In this document: piece by piece, positions 1 through 7,052 of the stretch
Position numbering within the stretch: the stretch's first letter is position 1
Layout: the number at the start of each line of letters is the position of its first letter
Assembly: GCF_003933965.1 (NCBI RefSeq)
Contig: NZ_RSAJ01000018.1
Coordinates: 1-35,659, forward strand
From: Streptomyces sp. RP5T
GTDB taxonomy: Bacteria > Actinomycetota > Actinomycetes > Streptomycetales > Streptomycetaceae
Length of the DNA: 35,659 nt
Direction of reading: 5' to 3'
The notes under the pieces: generated by a model
Databases searched by the model: none
Told to the model about the DNA's origin: nothing
What the model saw: the letters and a program-made list of their open reading frames with translations, nothing else
Position numbers and translations under genes: made by a program

Positions 1-5
1 GACCT

Positions 6-1484
6 GTGCGGGAGGGGGGCATAGTCAGGCCCGTTCCGTCGGCGCACGAGCGTCTGACGGATCGGGCGATCGCCCAGTCGGCGAACGACTGGGAGCAGCG
101 GTACCGCCGTACGGTGATCACCAGTGACACCGTGACGACCGCCTTCGTGGTGGGGGCGATCGGCGAGTTCTTCGGGGCCCGGGACGCGGCCAACTGGCAT
201 GAGAAGTGGGGCATACTCGCCTTCGGCACCGAACTGCTGGTGCTGGGAGCGTTCGGGGTGAGCCGGGCGTGGGCTCCGGCCGTGCTCGGCCAGGGCGCCG
301 AGGAATTCCGCCGGTTGGGGCGTTCGCTGTTCGCGGCGACCGTCGTGCTGGCGCTCGGCGGAATCGCCCTCACCTCGCGCAACATCAAGCTCTGGATCTT
401 CGTCGCGATCCCCGCGATCGCGCTCGTCACCATGAGCGCGCGGTACCTGCTCCGCCTCGGGCTGCACAAGCAGCGCAAGGAAGGGCAGTGTCTGAGACCG
501 GTGCTCGCCGCCGGGAGCCCGGACACCGTGCGCGACCTGATCAGCCGCACCCGCAAGTTCCCGCACCTCGGTTGGCGGGTGGACGGGGTGTGCACGACGG
601 ACGGTCAGGGTCTCGACGGAGACGGACTGGACGGAGTGCCGGTCCTCGGCCAGTTGACGGACGTCGCCAAGTACGTGGAGAACGACGGCTATCGGGTCGT
701 CGCGATCACGCCGGACCCGTACTGGACACCCCACCGGCTGCAACGGCTGGCCTGGAACCTCGAAGGCAGCGACGCCGAGATGGTCGTGGCCCCGGTGCTG
801 ATGGAGGTGGCCGGCCCGCGGCTGCACGTCGACGCCGTGCTCGGGATCCCGCTGCTGCGGGTCAGCATGCCGACGTTCACCGGGGGCCGCCGGGCGATCA
901 AGGCGGTGGCCGACCGGTTGGGCTCCGCGATCCTGCTGATCCTGTTCGCGCCGCTGATGCTCTTCGTGGCGCTGCTCGTGGTGACGGACAGCCGGGGCGG
1001 GGCGTTCTACCGTCAGCGCAGGGTCGGCAAGGACGGCCAGGAGTTCACCATCCTCAAGTTCCGCACCATGGTGGTGGGGGCCGACCTGGCACGTGCCGAG
1101 CTGGCCGACCGCAACGAGGGTGCGGGGCTGCTGTTCAAGATGCGCCGGGACCCGCGGGTGACCCGGGTCGGCGCCGTGCTGCGCCGGTACTCGCTCGACG
1201 AACTCCCGCAGTTGTTCAACGTACTCACCGGATCGATGTCGCTCGTCGGTCCGCGTCCTCCGCTGCCGGAGGAGTCCGCCGCGTACGGCCCGGACATCCG
1301 GCGGCGACTGCTGGTCAAGCCCGGCCTCACCGGCCTGTGGCAGATCAGCGGACGCAGCGACCTGCCGTGGGAGGAGGCCGTCCGCCTCGACCTGCGGTAC
1401 GTGGAGGACTGGTCGCTCGCCCTGGACGCGGTGATCTTGTGGAAGACGCTGCGCGCGGTGCTCTACGGCCAGGGGGCCTACTGA
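6..1484 (+). CDS. Polyprenyl glycosylphosphotransferase (initiating sugar transferase)
   Basis: Likely transfers a sugar-1-phosphate from a nucleotide sugar to undecaprenyl phosphate in the cytoplasmic membrane, starting each repeat unit. The N-terminal third has about four hydrophobic segments, followed by a soluble region and a membrane stretch near residues 308-330. The C-terminal catalytic domain (bacterial sugar transferase family, PF02397) shows RQRRVGKDGQEFTILKFRTM, then DELPQLFNVLTGSMSLVGPRP, then KPGLTGLWQISGR, all family hallmarks. The C-terminus is complete. The GTG at 6 is the first start inside the window, but the frame is open to the left edge and a good Shine-Dalgarno run (11-19) lies after this GTG, so the true start may be upstream. 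It heads the polysaccharide gene train, 73 bases before the GDP-mannose dehydrogenase. Family assignment is firm; the sugar transferred is unknown. Confidence 0.93.
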   Translation: MREGGIVRPVPSAHERLTDRAIAQSANDWEQRYRRTVITSDTVTTAFVVGAIGEFFGARDAANWHEKWGILAFGTELLVLGAFGVSRAWAPAVLGQGAEEFRRLGRSLFAATVVLALGGIALTSRNIKLWIFVAIPAIALVTMSARYLLRLGLHKQRKEGQCLRPVLAAGSPDTVRDLISRTRKFPHLGWRVDGVCTTDGQGLDGDGLDGVPVLGQLTDVAKYVENDGYRVVAITPDPYWTPHRLQRLAWNLEGSDAEMVVAPVLMEVAGPRLHVDAVLGIPLLRVSMPTFTGGRRAIKAVADRLGSAILLILFAPLMLFVALLVVTDSRGGAFYRQRRVGKDGQEFTILKFRTMVVGADLARAELADRNEGAGLLFKMRRDPRVTRVGAVLRRYSLDELPQLFNVLTGSMSLVGPRPPLPEESAAYGPDIRRRLLVKPGLTGLWQISGRSDLPWEEAVRLDLRYVEDWSLALDAVILWKTLRAVLYGQGAY

Positions 1485-1495
1485 TGTGCGGGGGG

Positions 1496-1538
1496 CGCCG
1501 TCCGGACGGCGGGCAGACCGCAGGCCACAAGGGCCTGC
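1496..1538 (+). promoter_or_regulatory. Two short inverted repeats in the leader before the GDP-mannose dehydrogenase
   Basis: The 73-base gap between the first two genes holds a perfect 16-base palindrome, CGCCGTCCGGACGGCG (1496-1511), and a hairpin with a 7-bp stem and 5-base loop (arms 1520-1526 and 1532-1538). The hairpin ends just before a strong ribosome binding site, GGGGGGAGGA (1541-1550), which serves the ATG at 1558. This is the largest gap within the gene train, so it could be a processing site, an attenuator or a protein-binding site. The structure is visible in the sequence; the function is inferred. Confidence 0.4.
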
Positions 1539-1557
1539 CTGGGGGGAGGAACGGGTC

Positions 1558-2874
1558 ATGAGAATCAGCGTGTTCGGGCTCGGCTACGTGGGCTGCGTGT
1601 CGGCCGCGTGCCTGGCCGGCATGGGGCACGAGGTCATCGGTGTGGACGTCAACCAGGTGAAGGTCGACCTGGTCAACGACGGCAAGGCCCCGGTGGTCGA
1701 GGAGCGGATCGGCGAACTCACCGCCGACGTCGTGCGGTCCGGAGCGCTCCGCGCCACCACCGACGTCCGTGAGGCGATCATGGGCAGCGAGGTGTCGCTG
1801 ATCTGCGTGGGCACCCCGTCGGAGCCCAACGGCAGTCTGTGCACCACGTACTTGGAGCGGGTCACCGAGGAGATCGGCGCCGCCCTGGCGGAGCGGGGCG
1901 GCCGGCACACCGTGGTGTTCCGCAGCACCATGCTCCCGGGCACCTGCCTGAATCTCCTGGTCCCGATCCTGGAGAAGAACATCGGCGGCACCGCGGGCGT
2001 GGACGTCGGGGTCGCGGTCAACCCGGAGTTCCTGCGCGAGGGCACCAGCGTGCGGGACTTCTTCGACCCGCCCAAGACGGTCATCGGCGAGCTCGACCCG
2101 GCCAGCGGCGACGTGGTGGCCGCGCTGTACGAGGGCCTGCCCGGCGAGGTGTTCCGGGTACCGGTCCCGACGGCCGAGGCGATCAAGTACGCGGACAACG
2201 CGTTCCACGGCCTCAAGATCGGCTTCGCGAACGAACTGGGCGCGGTGTGCCAGGCGCTCGGGGTGGACTCGCACCAGGTGATCGACGTGTTCCTGGCCGA
2301 CCGCAAGCTGAACATCAGCCCCGCCTACCTGCGGCCCGGCTTCGCCTTCGGCGGCTCCTGCCTGCCCAAGGACCTGCGCAGCCTGGTGTACGCGGCGCAG
2401 CGGGCCGATGTCTCGGTGCCCATCCTCTCCCACGTCCTGCCCTCCAACTCCGACCATCTGCAACGTGCGGTGGACCTGGTGGAGCGCACCGGCAAGCGGA
2501 AGGTGGGGATGTTCGGGCTGTCCTTCAAGCCCGGTACCGACGACCTCCGCGAGAGTCCCCTCGTCGAGCTGGCGGAGCGGCTCCACGGAAAGGGGTACGA
2601 CCTGCGGATCCACGACGCCAACGTGAGCCTGTCCCGGCTGATGGGCGCGAACCGCGAGTACATCGAGACCCGGCTGCCGCACCTCGCGCAGCTGCTCGCG
2701 GACTCCGTCGAGGAGGTGCTCGACCATGCCGAGGTGTGTCTGGTCGGCACCAAGGACCCGGCCGTCCTCGCGGCCCTGCCGCACGGCGGCGGTCCGGTGA
2801 TAGTCGATCTCATCCGCCTTCCCGACGCCGAGACGCGCCGGACCGAACCGGGATACATGGGCCTTGCTTGGTAA
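1558..2874 (+). CDS. GDP-mannose 6-dehydrogenase (AlgD-like), UDP-Glc/GDP-Man dehydrogenase family
   Basis: Predicted to oxidise a nucleotide hexose to its uronic acid with two NAD(+), most likely GDP-mannose to GDP-mannuronate. The 438-residue length matches AlgD. The N-terminus MRISVFGLGYVG has the Rossmann GxGxxG motif (residues 7-12). The active-site segment GFAFGGSCLPKD puts the catalytic cysteine at Cys268, the position I recall for Pseudomonas AlgD. The stretches PEFLREGT, FKPGTDDLRESPLVELAE and the ending EPGYMGLAW are closer to AlgD than to UDP-glucose dehydrogenases as I remember them. The ATG at 1558 is chosen because a strong Shine-Dalgarno lies 7 bases upstream; the frame is open further left but without a good start. 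The next gene starts inside its last 11 bases. UDP-glucose specificity is the main alternative and would need an assay or structure-based alignment. Confidence 0.9.
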   Translation: MRISVFGLGYVGCVSAACLAGMGHEVIGVDVNQVKVDLVNDGKAPVVEERIGELTADVVRSGALRATTDVREAIMGSEVSLICVGTPSEPNGSLCTTYLERVTEEIGAALAERGGRHTVVFRSTMLPGTCLNLLVPILEKNIGGTAGVDVGVAVNPEFLREGTSVRDFFDPPKTVIGELDPASGDVVAALYEGLPGEVFRVPVPTAEAIKYADNAFHGLKIGFANELGAVCQALGVDSHQVIDVFLADRKLNISPAYLRPGFAFGGSCLPKDLRSLVYAAQRADVSVPILSHVLPSNSDHLQRAVDLVERTGKRKVGMFGLSFKPGTDDLRESPLVELAERLHGKGYDLRIHDANVSLSRLMGANREYIETRLPHLAQLLADSVEEVLDHAEVCLVGTKDPAVLAALPHGGGPVIVDLIRLPDAETRRTEPGYMGLAW

Positions 2875-4132
2875 CGAAGTCGGCGGCGACGGCACAGGCC
2901 GGCGCGCGCTGATCCTGGTGGAGAACCTGTCGGTGCCGTTCGACCGGCGGGTGTGGCAGGAGTGCACGACGCTGCGCGACGCGGGCTGGGAGGTGCACGT
3001 CATCTGCCCCCGTGGCGAGAAGCGGGACACGGAGCCGGAGGCGGTGATCGACGGGGTGCGGATCCACCGCTACCCGCTGCGCGCCGCCACCGGAGGCCCG
3101 GCCGGCTATCTGCAGGAGTACGGATCGGCGCTCTGGCACACGGCCCGGCTCGCCCGCAAGGTCGGCCCGGTCCACGTGGTCCACGCCTGCAACCCGCCCG
3201 ACCTGCTGTTCCTCGCGGCGCGCCGGCTCAGGCGGCTCGGCGCCCGGTTCGTCTTCGACCAGCACGACCTGGTGCCCGAGCTGTACCTCTCGCGCTTCGA
3301 CCGCGGCAAGGACCTGCTGTACCGCGCCGTGTGCGCCGTGGAACGGCGGACCTACCGGGCCGCGGACATCGTGCTCGCCACGAACGAGAGCTACAAGGAC
3401 GTCGCCGTGAGCCGCGGCGGCAAGCGGCCGGAGGACGTCTTCGTGGTGCGCAGCGCGCCCCAGATCGAGCGGTTCCAACCGGTGCCGCCCGAGCCGGAGT
3501 TGAAGCGCGGCAAGCCCCATCTGCTGTGCTACCTGGGCGTCATGGGCCCGCAGGACGGCGTCGACTACGCCCTGCGCGCCCTCGCCAAGCTGCGCGACGA
3601 GTTCGGGCGGACCGACTGGCACGCGGTGTTCGTCGGCTCCGGCGACGCCTTCGACGCGATGGTGGAGCTGTCCCAGGAGCTCGGGCTCGGCGAGCAGGTG
3701 CAGTTCACCGGCCGCATCCCGGACGCCGACCTGCTGCGCTACCTGTCGACCGCGGACGTGTGCCTGTCCCCGGACCCGCGCAATCCGCTCAACGACGTGT
3801 CGACCATGAACAAGGTCCTTGAGTACATGGCGATGGGCCGGCCGATCGTCTCGTTCGACCTGAAGGAGGCGCGCGTCTCCGCCGGTGACGCCGCCGTCTA
3901 CGCGCCGGCGAACGACGAGGCCCGGTTCGCCGAGCTCATCACGGTGCTGCTGGACGATCCGGACAAGCGGGCCCGCATGGGCAAGATCGGCCAGGAGCGA
4001 ATCGGCGGGCAGCTTTCCTGGCGCAACTCGCAGGCGTCGCTGCTCGCCGCCTATGCCGCCGCGTGCCGGAGCCGCAGTGCGGTGTCGGCCAGCGGTCCGG
4101 TGCGCACAAGGAAGAAGAGGCAGCGCAGTTGA
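2864..4132 (+). CDS. Glycosyltransferase family 4
   Basis: A GT-B fold, GT4-type glycosyltransferase of about 422 residues, expected to add one sugar to the lipid-linked repeat unit on the cytoplasmic side. The N-terminal half has LVENLSVPFDRRVWQE and FDQHDLVPELY, typical of a GT4 subgroup found in polysaccharide clusters. The C-terminal half has YLGVMGPQDGVDYALRAL, FTGRIPDADLLRYLSTADV and a nucleotide-sugar binding region around NKVLEYMAMGRPIV. The proposed start is TTG 2864, overlapping the dehydrogenase by 11 bases, because later starts would cut into the conserved N-terminus. The gene ends in a TTGA overlap with the next. Donor and acceptor cannot be read from the sequence. Confidence 0.9.
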   Translation: MLGNEVGGDGTGRRALILVENLSVPFDRRVWQECTTLRDAGWEVHVICPRGEKRDTEPEAVIDGVRIHRYPLRAATGGPAGYLQEYGSALWHTARLARKVGPVHVVHACNPPDLLFLAARRLRRLGARFVFDQHDLVPELYLSRFDRGKDLLYRAVCAVERRTYRAADIVLATNESYKDVAVSRGGKRPEDVFVVRSAPQIERFQPVPPEPELKRGKPHLLCYLGVMGPQDGVDYALRALAKLRDEFGRTDWHAVFVGSGDAFDAMVELSQELGLGEQVQFTGRIPDADLLRYLSTADVCLSPDPRNPLNDVSTMNKVLEYMAMGRPIVSFDLKEARVSAGDAAVYAPANDEARFAELITVLLDDPDKRARMGKIGQERIGGQLSWRNSQASLLAAYAAACRSRSAVSASGPVRTRKKRQRS

Positions 4133-5499
4133 ACGAAGACACCATCCGCCTCGTCACGATCGGGCGGATACTCCGCCGGCGGTGGCGGCTTCTGGCCGTC
4201 CTCGCCGTGGCGGGCGCACTGTTCGGGTACGGCACCTCGGTGCTGGTGTTCCCGCCCCGCTACACCGCCTCGGCACCGGTACTGCTGCCAGGGGTGTGGG
4301 AGGAGCGCGAGCTGCTCACCCAGGTCGACATCGCCACCAGCCGGACCGTGGTCGACCGTACGGCCGACGCTCTGCACTGGTCCGACGTCAGCCGCTCCGA
4401 GCTGCGGGACCGCGTGAGCGCCAAGGCCGGCGACGGGAACATCATCACGATCTCCGGTACGGCCGACACTCCCGAGCGCGCGCAGCGGCTCGCCGACGGG
4501 GTGGCCCAGCAGTTCGTGCAGTTCGCCGCGGAGGTCGCGGGCAGCGCCGCCGACGCCTCGGTGGTCACGCGGACCGAGGCGCTGCGCAAGCAGGTGGCGG
4601 AGACCAACCGGCGCATCTCCGAGCTGGCCAAGGCCGCCGATCCGGGCCAGACCGTGGAGAGCGTCCAGTCCCGCACGGCGCTGGAGAACCTGCGCACCTC
4701 GCTGGAGGCGGCCATGAAGAAGCTCCAGGAGGCCGACCCGTCGAACAACAAGTCGGGCATGGTCGTCATGGGGCAGGCCCCCCGGCCCACCGGTGAGGCG
4801 CCGCCGACGCGGACGCAGCTCATCGTGGGCGGGGCGCTGGTGTTCTTCCTGCTCACGGTCGTCGGCCATCTCGTCGCCGCGCGGATGAACCGCCGGCTGC
4901 GGACCGAACCCGAGATCGCCGCGGCGCTGGGCTCGACGCCGCTGGGCGTGGTGGACGTGCCCGGTGAATGGCCCGCGCACGGGCCTGAGGGCGTGGTTCG
5001 GGGAGCGCGGATCCGCCGGATCCTCGGCGCCGACACCCCGTGGAACGTACCGGCCCTGCAGAAGTCCGGCGACGAGGCCGGCAGACGGTTGCGCTACCGG
5101 CGGGTGTGCGCCCGCCTGCGGGAGCAGCTGCCCGCTCCGCGACGGCTGCTGGTCGTCGTACCGGACGGCGACGAGATCGCCCGCCGGGCCGCGGAACAGC
5201 TTCTCGCCGAGGCCAAGAACGATCCGGTGCTGCGGGTGGTGGAGGTGTCGGTGGACCGGCCGATCGTGCCGGACCGAGGGACGGAGAACGGTGCCGTGGT
5301 GGTCCTGAGCGTGAACAGCCGGACCGCGGAGGAGCTCGCCGGCATCGCCGAGGCGTGCGCGGACGGCCGGCACGAGGTCGTCGGCGTCGTCGTCGCGGGC
5401 CCGGTCCAGGCGCGCCCCGCGCGTTCTGCCGCCGACCTGCCGGACGACGCCACCCTCACGTTCGCGGTTTCCGGCCGCGCGACGGGAGGTCGGGCGTGA
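4129..5499 (+). CDS. Wzz-like polysaccharide co-polymerase with degenerate ATPase-like tail (first of two)
   Basis: Likely controls chain length or assembles the export complex at the membrane. One membrane segment lies near residues 21-41 and a second near 228-249, flanking an extracytoplasmic region that starts with a Wzz-like stretch and contains helical, charge-rich sequence. The roughly 200-residue cytoplasmic tail resembles the ATPase domain of bacterial tyrosine kinases (VVVPDGDEIARRAAEQLL, VVGVVVAGPV) but has no Walker A lysine and no terminal tyrosine cluster. The start is TTG 4129, forming a TTGA overlap with the previous stop and preceded by AAGAGG; an earlier in-frame ATG at 4063 would give an unlikely N-terminal extension. 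The gene ends in a GTGA overlap with its paralogue. The membrane architecture is clear and the role is inferred. Confidence 0.75.
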   Translation: MNEDTIRLVTIGRILRRRWRLLAVLAVAGALFGYGTSVLVFPPRYTASAPVLLPGVWEERELLTQVDIATSRTVVDRTADALHWSDVSRSELRDRVSAKAGDGNIITISGTADTPERAQRLADGVAQQFVQFAAEVAGSAADASVVTRTEALRKQVAETNRRISELAKAADPGQTVESVQSRTALENLRTSLEAAMKKLQEADPSNNKSGMVVMGQAPRPTGEAPPTRTQLIVGGALVFFLLTVVGHLVAARMNRRLRTEPEIAAALGSTPLGVVDVPGEWPAHGPEGVVRGARIRRILGADTPWNVPALQKSGDEAGRRLRYRRVCARLREQLPAPRRLLVVVPDGDEIARRAAEQLLAEAKNDPVLRVVEVSVDRPIVPDRGTENGAVVVLSVNSRTAEELAGIAEACADGRHEVVGVVVAGPVQARPARSAADLPDDATLTFAVSGRATGGRA

Positions 5500-7049
5500 C
5501 CACGAACACCACTTCACCGGAGCCGGCCGCCACCCCGCTCCTGGACCTCCAGGCGCTGGTGGTGTCGGTGCGCAGGCGCCGCCGCCTGTGGTGCGCCATG
5601 GCGGTCCTGGGCCTTTCGGCCGGCGCCGCCGTGGCGGTCCTGATGCCGCCGCCGCCGAGCGCGACGACCAAGGTGCTGGTCGCCCACGCGGAGGACCAGC
5701 CGAACGACACCGGCACCCTGATCCGCACCGATGTCGCGCTGCTGCAGACCACGCGGATCGCCGACGCGGCCCTGAAGTCCCTCAAGTCCCCGGAGAAACC
5801 CGAGGACTTCATGAAGGACTACCGGGGCACCGGCCTGACCAACAACCTGCTGCAGATCGAGGTGACCGGCGACGACGACGCGCAGGCGGTCGCCCGGGCC
5901 AAGGCGCTGGCCGACGCGTTCGTCGCGGACCACGTGCAGCGGATGAAGGCGACCGCGCAGGCCGAGTCCAAGGCCCTGCTCGACCAGCGCGACCGCACTC
6001 GCGACGAACTCGCCGCGGTCAACAAGGAGATCAACGACCGCGCCACGTCCGGCGACACGACGGGGGCGGCGAGCATCGAGTCGCTCTACGCCCGCCGCGC
6101 CGAACTCAACTCGCGGATCGCCGACTTCGACCAGCGCGCCGCCGACGCCCGCACCGGCACGCCCGCGGTCGTCGCCGGCACGCAGATCGTGGACGCCCCG
6201 AGCGCCGTACGGCACTCCCTGCCCAAGGCCCTCGCCACCGACTCCGCGATCGGGCTCGTCCTCGGGCTCTTCCTCGGGCTCGCACTGGCCGCGGTCGGCG
6301 TGGTGGTCGCGGACCGCCCCGTACTGCGCCGGGACATCGCGGCGAACCTGGGTGCCTCGGTCATCTCGGAGCTGCCCCGCCGGTCGGGCAGGCCCTGGCA
6401 GCGCCGACGGACCCGGCTGGCCCGCGAACGGCTCACCGCGTCCCTGGCCCGCACCGCGCGCGGCTCCGCGGAACACCTGTCGCTGCTGGAACTGGGCTGT
6501 GCGCGCAGCACGAGCGCCCTCGCGATGGACGTCGCCAGGACACTGGCCGCCGACGGGCCCGTGGTCGTCGTCGACGGTCTGCCGGGCTCGGAGCTCTCCG
6601 GCCGCCGCCCGAAGCCGGGGGACCCCGACGTGGTCAGCGGTCAGCAGGCCGCGACCGTGCCGGACCACGGGCGCCTGCTCGGCGTCGGCTCGGTGGCACC
6701 CGGCGCCGCGTGGACCGACCTCCAGTACCTCGGTACCCGGACCGTGCTCGTCGTACGTGCCGGGCACGGCAGCGCCGCGTGGCTGCACACCGTGGCACGG
6801 CAACTCGCGGACCAGCGCATCGCGGTGGTCGGGGTGGTGCTGATCGACCCCGATCCGCGGGACCGGACCGACGGCACGCTCTGGGACGGGCTGCACGTCG
6901 CGCTGCGGGGGCACAGCGAGCGGACGGCCCGGCAGAACAGTGGGGGTGCCTCGCACGCCGTTCAGGCAGTGGGGGACGGCCAGGTGAGGACGGAACGACA
7001 GCCGATGTGGGCCGCACGAGTCCCGGACAGCGACCAGGAGGTGCGGTAG
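5496..7049 (+). CDS. Wzz-like polysaccharide co-polymerase with pseudo-kinase domain (second of two)
   Basis: A 517-residue paralogue of the preceding protein. The first membrane segment is near residues 31-51 and the second near 249-272. Between them lies an extracytoplasmic region with a coiled-coil-like part (KALLDQRDRTRDELAAVNKE) and the typical pre-membrane segment ending in PKALATDSAIGLVLG. The cytoplasmic tail aligns by eye with CpsD/Wzc-type ATPases, but the Walker A position reads LELGCARSTSALAMDVARTL, with no GK[ST], and the Walker A' position reads VVVVDGLPGS. No tyrosine-rich C-terminus is present, so kinase activity is unlikely. GTG 5496 overlaps the previous stop by four bases; the open frame continues left to 5040 only as the shadow of gene one. 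It probably works as a pair with its neighbour in chain-length control. Confidence 0.75.
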   Translation: MTTNTTSPEPAATPLLDLQALVVSVRRRRRLWCAMAVLGLSAGAAVAVLMPPPPSATTKVLVAHAEDQPNDTGTLIRTDVALLQTTRIADAALKSLKSPEKPEDFMKDYRGTGLTNNLLQIEVTGDDDAQAVARAKALADAFVADHVQRMKATAQAESKALLDQRDRTRDELAAVNKEINDRATSGDTTGAASIESLYARRAELNSRIADFDQRAADARTGTPAVVAGTQIVDAPSAVRHSLPKALATDSAIGLVLGLFLGLALAAVGVVVADRPVLRRDIAANLGASVISELPRRSGRPWQRRRTRLARERLTASLARTARGSAEHLSLLELGCARSTSALAMDVARTLAADGPVVVVDGLPGSELSGRRPKPGDPDVVSGQQAATVPDHGRLLGVGSVAPGAAWTDLQYLGTRTVLVVRAGHGSAAWLHTVARQLADQRIAVVGVVLIDPDPRDRTDGTLWDGLHVALRGHSERTARQNSGGASHAVQAVGDGQVRTERQPMWAARVPDSDQEVR

Positions 7050-7052
7050 GAC

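Noticed and set aside
1345..3030. Long minus-strand frame opposite the dehydrogenase
   Set aside because: Its translation has no recognisable motif and composition typical of antisense frames, while the plus strand encodes a clear AlgD-like enzyme.
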